Shown one piece after another: positions 9,045 to 18,834 of a stretch of 64,000 bases of DNA. Made by a program: the position numbers and the translations under genes. Source of the DNA: Bradyrhizobium nivariense (lineage in GTDB: Bacteria; Pseudomonadota; Alphaproteobacteria; Rhizobiales; Xanthobacteraceae); the NCBI RefSeq assembly GCF_029846715.1, contig NZ_JARVWW010000018.1, positions 62,001-126,000 on the forward strand. Reading direction: 5' to 3'. The stretch's first letter is position 1, and each line of letters opens with the position of its first letter. The notes below the pieces were generated by a model, which had not been told where the DNA came from, did no database searches, and was given only the letters and a program-made list of their open reading frames with translations.

Positions 9045-9935
9045 TCAGTTGACGAGGCCAGCATGAACCATCGCGCTGCGCACGGCAACGCGGGTCGGCT
9101 CGGAGACCGGCACCATCGGCAGCCGCAGCGTCTCGTCCAGCTTGCCGAGCAGCGACAACGCGTACTTGATCGGCGCCGGGTTGCTCTCGATGAAGAGGTT
9201 GTTGTGCAGCGGCATCAGCTTGTCGTGCAGCTTCAGCGCGGTGGCATGATCGCCCTTCGCCCAGGCGGCCTGGAACTCCGAGCACAGCCGCGGCGCGACG
9301 TTCGAGGTCACCGAGATGCAGCCGTGGCCGCCATGGGCCATGTAACCGAGGATGGTCGCATCCTCGCCCGAGAGCTGATTGAAGTCCTCGCCCATCGCCG
9401 CGCGTTGCTGCGAGACGCGGACCATGCTGGCAGTGGCGTCCTTGACGCCGGCGATGTTCTTCAGCTCCCACAGTCGCTTCATGGTGTCGACCGACATGTC
9501 GATCACCGAGCGCGGCGGGATGTTGTAGATGATGATCGGAATTCCGATCGCGTCGTTGATCGCCTTGAAGTGCTGGTACATGCCTTCCTGGGTCGGCTTG
9601 TTGTAGTAAGGCGTCACGACCAGCACCGCGTTCGCGCCCGCCTTCTCGGCGTGCTGGGCGAGCTCGATCGCCTCCTTGGTCGAATTGGAGCCGGCACCGG
9701 CGACGACGGGCACGCGGCCCTTCGCTTCCTCGATGCACCATTCGACCACCTTCTTGTGCTCGTCATGGCTCAGCGTCGGGCTCTCGCCGGTGGTGCCGAC
9801 CGGGACCAAGCCGTTGGTGCCCTCTGAAATCTGCCAGCTGACCAGGGAGCGGAACGCCGCCTCGTCCAGCGAGCCGTTCTTGAACGGCGTGACCAAGGCG
9901 GTGAACGATCCCCGGAATTTCGTCTTGGCTGCCAT
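9045..9935 (-). CDS. dapA: 4-hydroxy-tetrahydrodipicolinate synthase
   Basis: DapA condenses pyruvate with aspartate semialdehyde, the first committed step to diaminopimelate and lysine. The 296-residue TIM barrel shows GTTGESPTLS, Tyr137 in YNIPPRS and the Schiff-base Lys165 in GVKDATASM. The frame runs far upstream without a stop, but ATG 9935 has a strong GGAGGA site 6 nt away and begins the normal domain. It is divergent from the transglycosylase gene and heads the dapA-mscL-smpB-peroxiredoxin run. Confidence 0.95.
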   Translation of the reverse strand: MAAKTKFRGSFTALVTPFKNGSLDEAAFRSLVSWQISEGTNGLVPVGTTGESPTLSHDEHKKVVEWCIEEAKGRVPVVAGAGSNSTKEAIELAQHAEKAGANAVLVVTPYYNKPTQEGMYQHFKAINDAIGIPIIIYNIPPRSVIDMSVDTMKRLWELKNIAGVKDATASMVRVSQQRAAMGEDFNQLSGEDATILGYMAHGGHGCISVTSNVAPRLCSEFQAAWAKGDHATALKLHDKLMPLHNNLFIESNPAPIKYALSLLGKLDETLRLPMVPVSEPTRVAVRSAMVHAGLVN

Positions 9936-10176
9936 GGACTTCCTCCGTACGCGGCGATCTCGAGAGCAAGCCGCATTCATATCGGGTCTATCCCGCCGGT
10001 AAAAGACCCGCTTCCGTGTGAGGCACCGTTTAGGCCGCGATTTTGCCGCGGTGCTGGTGCAAACCCGGCAAAGGTAAGCCGCTGTTGGTATTTTGTCCGC
10101 ATATTCAATCAAATACAGCCAAATCTTGTACAACAAGGTCTTGAGCCAATTGACTGATTCGGGGCGACGAAACGCC

Positions 10177-12630
10177 GTGACCTCCTTTCCGCGCGCCGGA
10201 TGGCGATTGACCGGTCTGGCCGTGTGCCTGATGGCAGGGCTGTCGGTCGGCTGCGCCGCCTGGGCCAAGTCCAATGAGACGACCGCGGAAGGGGCGAAGG
10301 ACATCGCGAAGCCAGCCGCCAAGGGGCCAGCCAAAGGATCGGTCAAGGGAACAGGCAAGGAAACCACCAAGGAAACCACCAAGGAAACCACCAAGGACGC
10401 AGCCAAGGGAGCGAGCAAGGGAGCAGCCCCCGCCCCGGCCAAGGATGCCGCGAAGAAACCTGCCAAGGAGACGGGCAAGGACGCCGGCAAGGAACCAGCG
10501 AAGGATAAGCCCAAGCCCGCGGCAGCGGCCCCCGCGCCAAAATCACGGCCGACCGCCAACGCCTCGCCCCACCAGAGCGCACCCGCGCCGGCCGTGACCG
10601 CCACCGTCAGACCGACCGCCCCGGCTCCCGCCAAGCCCGTCGCGGCTCCTGTCCTGGCTCCGGCGACCCGCCAGCACGCGGCGCCGCGCAAGCCGGTCAC
10701 GCCGGCCGCAGTTGCTGCGACCTCCTCGACGTCGCAAGCCGACAAGGACACGCTGGAGACCGTCATCGAGCTCGTGCGCAAGCGCAAATCGGGCGATGCC
10801 AGCAATGCCGCGGCCACGATCTCGGATCCCGTCGCGCGAAAGCTCGCGGAATGGATCATCCTGCGCAGCGAGGACAATGGCGCGACCGTAGAGCGCTACC
10901 GCGCCTTCCTGTCCGCCAATCCGAGCTGGCCGTCGCAGACCTTCCTGCGCCGGCGCCTGGAAGCCGCGATGTGGGACGACAGGCGTGACGATTCGGTCGC
11001 GTGGTCGTGGTTCGAGAATGAATCCCCCGTGTCCGCCAAGGGCCGCTTCACGCTCGCCAAGGCGATGCTGGCGCGCGGCGACCGCGCCAACGCCGAACGG
11101 CTGGTGCGCGAGGCCTGGCGCAGCGATCCGATGTCGGAAGACACCGAGAACAACGCGCTCGACCAGTTCGGCGCGCTGCTGACGCCTGGCGATCAGAAGG
11201 CGCGGATGGACACGTTGCTCTACGGCAGCGAGAACGAGGCCGCACTGCGTGCTGCAAAGCGCCTCGGTGCCAGCTATGTCGCACTCGCCAAGGCCCGCAT
11301 CGCCTCCCTCAAGAAAGCGCCGAACGCACGTGCGCTGCTCGAGGCCGTGCCGCACGAGCTGCACGGCGATCCCGGCTTCATCTTCGGCAAGATCCAGCTG
11401 CTACGCCGCGAGGAGAAATTCGCGGAAGCCGCCCAGCTCATGCTGTCGGCGCCAAAGGATCCGAACCGGCTCTACAATCTCGACGAATGGTGGATCGAGC
11501 GGCGCCTGCTGGCGCGCAAGATGATCGACACCGAGGAATTCCGCAGCGCCTATCTGATCGCGCGCGATGCGGCCCTGCCCTCGCGCGACATCTACAAGAC
11601 CGAGCAGGAGTTCACCGCCGGCTGGATCGCACTGCGCTTCCTCAACGATCCCGCGGCCGCCACCCAGCATTTTGCCCGCATCGGCATCGGCAGCGTCAAT
11701 CCGACCACGCTGGCGCGCGCCGGCTATTGGCAGGGCCGCGCCGCCGAAGCGGCAGGTCGCCAGCAGGAGGCGCGCAACGCCTACGCGCGGGCAGCCGAGC
11801 AATCCACCAGCTATTACGGCCAGCTCGCACGCGCCAAGCTCGGCCTGCCGCAGATCGAGCTCAACGGCCAGCCGCGCGGCCGCGGCGCCGAACGGCTGGA
11901 AATCGTGCGCGCCGCACAATTGCTCTACGAGCTCGACGAGCGTGAGATGGCGGTGCCTGTGCTCGCCGACATGGGCGAGAACGGCGATCCCGAAGCGCTT
12001 GCCGGCCTCGGCGAGCTCACCCAGCGCTACAGCGACGCGCGGGGCATGCTGCTGCTCGGCAAGGCCGCGCTCAATCGCGGCCTGCCGTTCGATTTCTATG
12101 CCTACCCCGTTAACGGCATTCCGCAGTTCACGCCGATCGGCCCCGAGGTCGAGCGCAGTATCGTCTACGCCATCGCGCGGCAGGAGAGCGCCTTCAATCC
12201 CTCGGTGGTCTCGCCGGCGCAGGCCTATGGGCTGATGCAGGTGACGCCGGACGCCGCGCGCTATGTCTGCAAGCGGCACGGCGGGACCTACGATCTGGGG
12301 CGGCTGAAGAACGATTCGGTCTACAACGCCACACTTGGTTCAGCCGAGCTCGGCGGGCTGCTCGAGGATTATCGCGGCTCCTACATCATGACGTTTGCCG
12401 CCTACAACGCCGGCCGCGGCAGCGTGAAGAAGTGGATCGATCGCTATGGCGATCCGCGTGACGCGAAGGTCGATGCGGTCGACTGGGTCGAGCTGATCCC
12501 GTTCTCCGAGACACGCAACTACGTGCAACGGATCATGGAGAACCTTCAGGTCTACCGCGCCCGCTTCGGCGGCGGCACGCGGTTGCAGATCGAGGCCGAT
12601 TTGCGCCGCGGTGCCGGCAGCGTGGAATAG
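10177..12630 (+). CDS. slt: Soluble lytic murein transglycosylase with Lys-rich linker
   Basis: This 817-residue periplasmic enzyme cleaves the MurNAc-GlcNAc bond with 1,6-anhydro product formation. The start is probably GTG 10177, which gives a clean signal sequence (WRLTGLAVCLMAGLSVGCAAWA). A TTG at 10093 also opens the frame. A Lys/Ala/Pro/Thr-rich linker follows, with KETT repeated three times, then a long helical superhelix (about residues 190-630). The SLT domain has catalytic Glu670 in ARQESAFNP, then AYGLMQVTP and AAYNAGRGSVKKW. The linker is probably a flexible tether across the periplasm or to the wall. Confidence 0.92.
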   Translation: MTSFPRAGWRLTGLAVCLMAGLSVGCAAWAKSNETTAEGAKDIAKPAAKGPAKGSVKGTGKETTKETTKETTKDAAKGASKGAAPAPAKDAAKKPAKETGKDAGKEPAKDKPKPAAAAPAPKSRPTANASPHQSAPAPAVTATVRPTAPAPAKPVAAPVLAPATRQHAAPRKPVTPAAVAATSSTSQADKDTLETVIELVRKRKSGDASNAAATISDPVARKLAEWIILRSEDNGATVERYRAFLSANPSWPSQTFLRRRLEAAMWDDRRDDSVAWSWFENESPVSAKGRFTLAKAMLARGDRANAERLVREAWRSDPMSEDTENNALDQFGALLTPGDQKARMDTLLYGSENEAALRAAKRLGASYVALAKARIASLKKAPNARALLEAVPHELHGDPGFIFGKIQLLRREEKFAEAAQLMLSAPKDPNRLYNLDEWWIERRLLARKMIDTEEFRSAYLIARDAALPSRDIYKTEQEFTAGWIALRFLNDPAAATQHFARIGIGSVNPTTLARAGYWQGRAAEAAGRQQEARNAYARAAEQSTSYYGQLARAKLGLPQIELNGQPRGRGAERLEIVRAAQLLYELDEREMAVPVLADMGENGDPEALAGLGELTQRYSDARGMLLLGKAALNRGLPFDFYAYPVNGIPQFTPIGPEVERSIVYAIARQESAFNPSVVSPAQAYGLMQVTPDAARYVCKRHGGTYDLGRLKNDSVYNATLGSAELGGLLEDYRGSYIMTFAAYNAGRGSVKKWIDRYGDPRDAKVDAVDWVELIPFSETRNYVQRIMENLQVYRARFGGGTRLQIEADLRRGAGSVE
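10357..10392 (+). repeat. 12-bp tandem repeat, 3 copies, in slt
   Basis: The unit AAGGAAACCACC is present three times in succession and encodes Lys-Glu-Thr-Thr in the linker. Because the unit is a multiple of three, copy-number change would alter linker length without breaking the frame. Confidence 0.9.
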
Positions 12631-12675
12631 AGGCGCGCAGTCATTGCAGAAATCTAGGCGCTACAGCGTCGCCGC

Positions 12676-14499
12676 TCAGGAACCGCCGTTAAACTTCTTA
12701 AATATTGTCCTTGAGTCTTCCTCGAGAATATCAGTTCTCTGCCTTCCCATGCATTCCTTCAGCATCAACGTTGCGACGGTATCGCTGGGAAACGCATTTA
12801 GGACGACGCGGTAGGCGTGCTCCGCCGCCGCGAAATCCCCGGCCTCAAATTTCTGTGAGGCATGCCAGGTCATGGCAATCAGCTGCTCGTCGCCATCGCG
12901 GCCCCTTAACTCCGGATCGTCGCTGGCGCTCAGAGCAAGCAGCTCATAAATCATGAAATCGGTTTTGCGGCCCTTCACCTGAACCCGCTTTAGCGGTCGC
13001 GCCAAGATCTCTGACCGTACCTCCTCATACATGCTGTCGCTGATGCAGATGGTGGTGCCAAATAGCTTGTTGATGCCTTCGAGGCGAGCTGCGACATTTA
13101 CGCCGTCCCCGAGAGCGGTGTAGCTCAACCGGGCTGACGAGCCCACATTGCCAACAAGGACGGTTGCACAATTGAGTCCGATCCTGATCCGGATCCGCGG
13201 CCGTCCCTCCGCCGCCCAGACATCATTGACGCGCTCCATGCGACGTGCAGCCCGCAATGCGCCGGCACAAGCACGCAACACATGATCCGTGCGTTGAACC
13301 GGAGCATTCCAGAACGCCATGACGCCGTCACCGATGAACTTGTCGACGGTCCCACCTTCTTTCGAGATCGCGGCGGATACTTCCTCAAGATAGGTCGAGA
13401 TCTGGACCAGCAAATCGTCAGGGGTCAACGTTTCGGAGTGAGTCGAAAAATTTTCCAGGTCGGAAAAGAATATGGTGAGATATCGCGACTCGACTCCCAA
13501 GCTGAGCGGAATGCCCGATTTGATGAGCTGGCGGACCACATCGAGCGGGACGAAAGAGGAGAACGATTGGAGCGAGGTGCGAAGCAGGGCTGCCGCGGAT
13601 TCTAGTCTCGCGATTTCCCGGATGTTGGACTGCCGCGATATGGGGGCCCCGAATTGCAGACTTTCAATGGCTTGCAATTGCTTGGATACGTTTTCGACCG
13701 GCCGCGACAGTCGGCTTGCCGCTATAAAAATAAAGAACAATTCGGTGGCGGTGAGGATGATGATGACCACCATGATCACACGATTGGTCGCTTTCAATGT
13801 GCCCACAAAATCGTCAACCGGCGTCAGTGTGATCACTTGCCACGGTTGGCCGAACCCATCGGGGAAATTGGCAAACGCCGCGATCACATCCTCCTCTCCG
13901 TTCCTCAGGGACGTGAAGATGAACGTGTCGTCATCGACCCCGGCGTGCCGACGATAGGCCTCCTGCAGGTCCGGATCGCCGACATCGGCCAGGTTCGCGA
14001 GTTTGAGCTTGTTGTTCTGGATCCGGACACTCTCCTGCATATTCGGAAAGGCGATGATATTGCCGTTGCGCCGATCGGCGATCAGAGTAGTGCTGCGAAC
14101 GCTAGTTCTATGCTTATCAAGAAAACGCGACAGCACATCCATGGTGATGTTGGCCGAGGCACATCCAACGAAATCGACGCCGCGATATATCGGAACACGA
14201 AGCGATAGAATAGGAAAGCCCGTATCGGGATTGATCGCAGGCTCGGTCACCGTGAGCGTTCGCGTCAGCTTGGCCGTCTGATAGCCCGGTAAAGTGCGAA
14301 TATCCACGTCGGTGCCGACATTGTATTCGCCGACTTGATGGGGCCAGAACCCGCGAGAGCCCATAGGTGATCGCGTCGATATAGCTGGAGTGCCAGTTGG
14401 CCGCCGCCGGAATTTGCGGATCGCTTCGTCGGCGATCCTCGTCGATGCGGGTGACAACTCGATGATAACCGTCATCAAAGCTGACATAGACAGCGTCAA
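12676..14499 (-). pseudogene. C-terminal part of frameshifted receptor-type adenylate cyclase (Cache-HAMP-cyclase)
   Basis: This frame carries the second half of one broken gene. Its first ~45 residues are out-of-frame overlap; homology resumes at GFWPHQVGEYNVGTDVD. The distal half of a Cache sensor domain, a transmembrane helix (VIMVVIIILTATELFFIFIA), a HAMP-like linker and a class III cyclase domain follow. Cyclase motifs are complete: FSDLENFS and FIGDGVMAFW bear the two metal Asp residues, and SYTALGDGVNVAARLE has the transition-state Asn and Arg. The Lys of DKFIGD and the Thr of YTALGD suggest ATP as substrate. A TPR-like helix pair ends the protein. Without the 5' half it has no natural start; it may still be made if the frameshift is an assembly error. 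Confidence 0.7.
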
Positions 14500-15922
14500 T
14501 GTGCGCGGCGGAGGTCAAGGCGCGGTACAACACATCGCGGCTTTGCTCGGTGCGGAAATAGTCGGGATCAGCGGCCGAGACCTCGGCGAGAAAGCGCAAC
14601 AGACTTTCGGTGCTCTCGATCAATTGCTCGGTGCGCTCGACCGCTGCCTGGCTGGTCTGAACTACGGCATCATTCAAGGTCGCAACGATCGCAGTCGAAT
14701 TTTTCGTATAATTATAGATCAGGATGAAAAGGAGAATGGGAATGCTGAGGCCAACAAAAGCCAGGGACATGATCAAGCTTAGCCTTGGCCGCCCCAGTGC
14801 CGCGATCAGGGGAAACCCTTTCAACCGGGCCACTGCCGGCCGCAATGAGCCGCGGATTCGGTACGCAAGCAAACCGATAACGGCCAATCCGACGCCAAGG
14901 AGCAGCATCGCGGTGAGCAAGCGCCCTCTGAATTTTTCGTCTCTGTCCCATATCAGTCCCGAGGGCACTGCATCATCGCTGAGCATGCCAAGCCTGCGAT
15001 AACTCGCGGCGACAGCCTGCCAGCGCTCAACATTCTGCTCGCCGATATGTGCGGCGCCCCGGCGCACCAACGTATCCGTGCGAGCCGCTTCGAAAAGCAG
15101 AGCCTCGCGGCCTTTTTTTGCCGAATAGGTCTTAAGAATCAGGTCGACCGTCGCCTCCTTGTGCGCCAGCGCATAGGCCCAGCCCTTTAGGCTCGCTGCC
15201 CGGAATGCAACCACCCGCTCCGGGTGGGCCACCACCTGTCCTTCTGAAGTACATAGATTGTCACCATAAAAGTCGACTCCGTACTCCGTTGGGGAGAAGG
15301 AGCGATACGCCGCACCGAGCTGTTCAAGCACAAACGGTTCGTTGGTGCTGTACGCGACCATGGCATCAGCGCGACCGGCCAGGAGATCACGCGGGTCCCC
15401 CCTATGGTCCATTCGTGGTAGCGCCGTATAATCTATCCCTTCGCGCTTCAGCATCGCCGCGATTTCATCGCTACCTGGCGCGTCCATCAACGTGCGGCCG
15501 CGCAAATCCGAGATGCTGGTGATGTCGGCCCGGCGCGGCACCAGAATGATGGCCGGGGAATGTTGAAAGATAACGGCCAGCACGACCAGGCGGCGACCCT
15601 TTTCCCATTCACGGAGAACGTTGGAACTGCAGACGCCGAAATCGGCCTTTCCGCTGGCAACGTCCTCGGCCACCTCAATATCGGGACCTCCCTCGCGGAC
15701 GAGGACGTCGAGCCCGGCTTCGCGATAGAAGCCCTGTTCAAGCGCGGCGTAGTAGCCCGCGAACTGGAATTGGTGCTTCCATTTCAGCTGAAGGGAAACC
15801 CGATCCAGCGCGGCAGCCGGATGCGCCGCCAACGACATCAAGCAAGTAGCCGCCATCGCTCCTATCAGGAAGGCTTTCTTCAGCGATGCTGCACGTCCAA
15901 GCGATTGCTGGTCGACTGTCAT
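14117..15922 (-). pseudogene. N-terminal part of the same frameshifted receptor cyclase (NMT1/THI5-type binding domain and Cache)
   Basis: From ATG 15922, with AAAGG 6 nt upstream, the protein has a signal peptide (to about residue 38). A periplasmic NMT1/THI5-like solute-binding domain follows (LQLKWKHQFQFAGYYAALEQG and on). Two transmembrane helices come next (about 350-372 and 400-425), then the first half of a Cache domain up to YIDAITYGLSR. There the reading continues out of frame, while the correct continuation GFWPHQ lies in the next frame; the slip maps to about 14345-14365. The substrate-binding domain on the outside makes this a probable ligand-controlled cyclase. Last gene of the phosphatase-FGE-sulfatase operon. 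Confidence 0.7.
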
Positions 15923-16028
15923 CGAAGCCTTTACTTCGGCAGCTGTCGGGACTCCCGGCATTGAGACGATTGCATTCGAAGTTGCGTCGCAGCAACTTCG
16001 TTCGTCCGCACGCGCATCTGTTGCTTTG

Positions 16029-16062
16029 AAGACGTCGCCCCGGGAGTTCGGGGCGACGTCTT
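16029..16062 (-). promoter_or_regulatory. Stable intercistronic hairpin between sulfatase and cyclase genes
   Basis: A perfect 14-bp stem, AAGACGTCGCCCCG and its complement, encloses a 6-nt loop 17 bp after the sulfatase stop. No T-run follows on either strand, so it is more likely an mRNA-stability or partial-termination hairpin than a strong intrinsic terminator. Confidence 0.6.
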
Positions 16063-16078
16063 GGTGCTGCATGCCGCC

Positions 16079-17791
16079 CTACTTGGCGAGTGCAGCTTGC
16101 GCGGCCGCGATCTTCGCTTTCACGGCATCGAGATTGAAGCTCGCTCCCCTTTGCATGGGCGGAAATTCAATTGCCGTCATAGCCAGCTTCTCCACGTGCT
16201 GCTGGACAAACACGAAGCGCCAGAATTCGTATTTGAACCAGTCGAAGTATTGCTGCGCGCCCTCCTTGGTCCCGCTATTTGGCCAGCCGGTGCGCTCGAA
16301 AGGATCGAGGCGAAGGTTGATCAGGTACGGCACGTCAGGTTTGGTTTTTTCGCCGAGCCAGCCTCCGGGCTGGTCGATAAAGCGATACTTGAAGTCGTCG
16401 ATGCGCACGGCACCAAGCTCGCTTTCGCCGAAGTAAAAGATCTCGTGCCGGTTCGACGGCCCCTTGCCCGTGATCATGTCCATCTGGTTATAGCCGTCGA
16501 GATAGCACTTGTACGTCTTGTCACCGATCTGTTTGCCCTTCCTCAGCTCTTCGGCGATATTCGGGTTGCCGGCTGCCGCAACAAGGGTCGGAAACCAATC
16601 CAGCCCCGAGATGATACCGTTCTCGACCTTGCCCGCCGGCACCTTGCCCGGCCAGCGGATCATGCAGGGCACGCGGAATCCGCCTTCCATGACGGTGCCC
16701 TTGCTCTGCGCGAAAGGCGTTTGTCCGCCGTCCGGCCAGGTGAAGACCTCGGTGCCGTTATCGGTGGTGAACACCACGATCGTGTTATCATCGACGCCCA
16801 TATCCTTGAGTTTCTGCATGACGATCCCGACGTCGTCGTCGAGCTGCGCCATGCCGGCCTCATGGATGGTCCAGCCGTTCTTGGAGTTCCGCAGCGCTTC
16901 GTACTTCGGCGACAGATGCGTGACGATGTGCATGCGGGTCGGATTGAGCCACAGAAAGAACGGCTTATTGTCGGCCTTGGCCTTGTCGATGAACTTCAGC
17001 GCGAGGTCACGGATTTCGTCGTCAACGGTTTCCATCCGCTTGGGATACAGTGTCCCCGCGTCCTCAATCTTCTGCTTGCCGACTTTGCCCCAGCGCGGAT
17101 CCTCGGTGGGATCGTCGACATTGGTCGCGTAAGAATGGATCATGTTGCGTGGACCGACTGAATTCAGCAGTTCCTGCGGATAACCGGGATGGGCCGGATC
17201 TTCCATCGCGTCGAGGTGGTACAAATAGCCGAAGAACTCGTCGAAGCCGTGCACTGTCGGCAAAAATTCGTTTTTGTCGCCGAGGTGGTTCTTGCCGAAC
17301 TGGCCGGTGGCGTAGCCCATTCCTTTCAAGGCGGTAGCGATGGTCGCCGCCTGTGCGGGTATGCCTGTGGGAGCACCGGCCTGACCGACCGTGGTCATGC
17401 CGGTGCGGATTGGCAACTCACCGGTGATGAAGTTGGCGCGCCCCGCCGTACAGCTGGCCTCGGCGTAATAGTCGGTAAACAACATGCCCTCGGCGGCGAG
17501 CTTGTCGAGATTTGGCGTCCGGCCGGCCATCAAGCCGCGGTGATAGGCACCGATGTTCCACATGCCGACGTCGTCACCCATGATGACGACGATATTGGGC
17601 CTCTGCCCCGCCGGCCCGGGCGCCGATGTCGGCTGCTGGGCTTGCGCGGAACCTGTGAGTCCGGCAACTGCAAAGGCCGAAGCTGCGACGAGGGAGCTAC
17701 CGCTCAGCAGCAGATCGCGGCGTTTCAAACCTGTGCTGGGTGGTGGCGTAATACTGCTCTCGGGATTTCCCGGAATCTTGTCGCGGCTCAT
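16079..17791 (-). CDS. Tat-exported type I (formylglycine) sulfatase
   Basis: This 570-residue enzyme should hydrolyse a sulfate ester in the periplasm; the substrate is not known. A twin-arginine leader (LKRRDLLLSGSSLVAASAF) precedes the alkaline-phosphatase-like fold. Metal ligands are seen in MGDDVG (Asp73-Asp74) and FTTDNGTE. The modification motif is CTAGR (Cys114-Arg118), which fits C-x-A-x-R, so Cys114 should be oxidised to formylglycine. GKNHLGD supplies the Lys and His. ATG 17791 has AAGGAG 6 nt upstream and overlaps the FGE stop as ATGA. Co-translation with its own activating enzyme supports the call. Confidence 0.92.
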   Translation of the reverse strand: MSRDKIPGNPESSITPPPSTGLKRRDLLLSGSSLVAASAFAVAGLTGSAQAQQPTSAPGPAGQRPNIVVIMGDDVGMWNIGAYHRGLMAGRTPNLDKLAAEGMLFTDYYAEASCTAGRANFITGELPIRTGMTTVGQAGAPTGIPAQAATIATALKGMGYATGQFGKNHLGDKNEFLPTVHGFDEFFGYLYHLDAMEDPAHPGYPQELLNSVGPRNMIHSYATNVDDPTEDPRWGKVGKQKIEDAGTLYPKRMETVDDEIRDLALKFIDKAKADNKPFFLWLNPTRMHIVTHLSPKYEALRNSKNGWTIHEAGMAQLDDDVGIVMQKLKDMGVDDNTIVVFTTDNGTEVFTWPDGGQTPFAQSKGTVMEGGFRVPCMIRWPGKVPAGKVENGIISGLDWFPTLVAAAGNPNIAEELRKGKQIGDKTYKCYLDGYNQMDMITGKGPSNRHEIFYFGESELGAVRIDDFKYRFIDQPGGWLGEKTKPDVPYLINLRLDPFERTGWPNSGTKEGAQQYFDWFKYEFWRFVFVQQHVEKLAMTAIEFPPMQRGASFNLDAVKAKIAAAQAALAK

Positions 17792-18774
17792 GACGTACTC
17801 CTTTTTCTGGCAATGCAACGGAAACCGACGTGGCTGGCAGACGTATCGATCGGCTCGGCATGACGCGCTGCCGGACGATAGCGGCGGCAATAGTTAGGCG
17901 CGCAAAGATGCGAGCCGCCCTTAAGCACCTTGCGCGGAATTCTTATCTTCGGATTTCGGGGGTCGTAGCTCGCAATTTCAGGCCCACCCCGCGGATTTTG
18001 CGGAATGCAACACGCCTTCGGCGCATCGGCCTCGTGCATCGGCGAATACCAATCGGCGGTCCATTCCCAGACATTGCCGATCATGTCATGCAGCCCGTAA
18101 CCGTTGGCCGGAAACGTTGTGACCGGCGAGGTGCGCTCGAACCCATCGGTCGCGAGATTCTCGTGCGGGAAATTACCCTGCCAGGTGTTCGCCATATGGT
18201 TGCCGCCGGGGACTAGCTCGTTACCCCAAGCGAATTCGGCACCGTCCAGTCCGCCACGTGCGGCGAACTCCCATTCGGCCTCGGTCGGCAATTCCTTGCC
18301 GGCCCATTTGGCATAGGCTTCGACATCACGGTAAGCGACGTGCACAACGGGATGATTCTCGAGCCCGCGTAGGTTACTGTGCCGTCCGTATGGACGACGC
18401 CAATTGGCTCCGAACTTGAACGTCCACCATTCGCTCCAATGGCGCAGGTCCACCGCTTGCTGCGGCGGTGTAAAGACGAGAGAGCCGGCCTTCAGCATGT
18501 GCGGTAGTGCGCCAGGATAGTCCTTCGCATCGGGTGTCAGTTCAGCGAGGGTGACGTAGCCAGTCGCGTTGATAAAATCGCGAAATTGGCGATTGGTGAC
18601 AGGCGTTCGGTCTATCCAAAATCCGTCCACGGTAACCCGGTGGACTGGCGCCTCCTCAGGATAGTGATGCTCGGAACCCATCCGAAAAGTTCCGCCGGAG
18701 ATATAAACCATCTCCTGGTCCGCTGACCCCTCAACCGTTTGCCCGGAAAAACATTTCGCACCGGTGAAATTCAT
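17788..18774 (-). CDS. Formylglycine-generating enzyme (SUMF1 family)
   Basis: This 328-residue protein is predicted to oxidise the sulfatase active-site Cys to Calpha-formylglycine using O2. The FGE-sulfatase fold is evident from GGTFRMGSEHHYPEEAPVH, PVTNRQFRDFI, LPTEAEWEFAARGG and GNVWEWTADWY. The C-terminal GGSHLCAPNYCRRYR has the cysteine pair Cys291 and Cys296, spaced five apart as in characterised copper-dependent FGEs. Many SUMF1 relatives lack this pair, so a true FGE is likely. No signal peptide is seen; it should act in the cytoplasm before Tat export of the sulfatase. It overlaps that gene by four bases. Confidence 0.92.
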   Translation of the reverse strand: MNFTGAKCFSGQTVEGSADQEMVYISGGTFRMGSEHHYPEEAPVHRVTVDGFWIDRTPVTNRQFRDFINATGYVTLAELTPDAKDYPGALPHMLKAGSLVFTPPQQAVDLRHWSEWWTFKFGANWRRPYGRHSNLRGLENHPVVHVAYRDVEAYAKWAGKELPTEAEWEFAARGGLDGAEFAWGNELVPGGNHMANTWQGNFPHENLATDGFERTSPVTTFPANGYGLHDMIGNVWEWTADWYSPMHEADAPKACCIPQNPRGGPEIASYDPRNPKIRIPRKVLKGGSHLCAPNYCRRYRPAARHAEPIDTSASHVGFRCIARKRSTS

Positions 18775-18834
18775 TTCATCTCGCCCCTCGACTAACCTTA
18801 TGGCTGTGTCACGGACATCCGATGGTTCGCGTTC

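Noticed and set aside
9045..10877. 610-codon frame including dapA
   Set aside because: Only the part from 9935 is DapA; the upstream portion is antisense to the transglycosylase gene.
14340..14370. Programmed frameshift in the cyclase gene
   Set aside because: No slippery heptamer or downstream stimulatory structure was seen; mutation or sequencing error is simpler.
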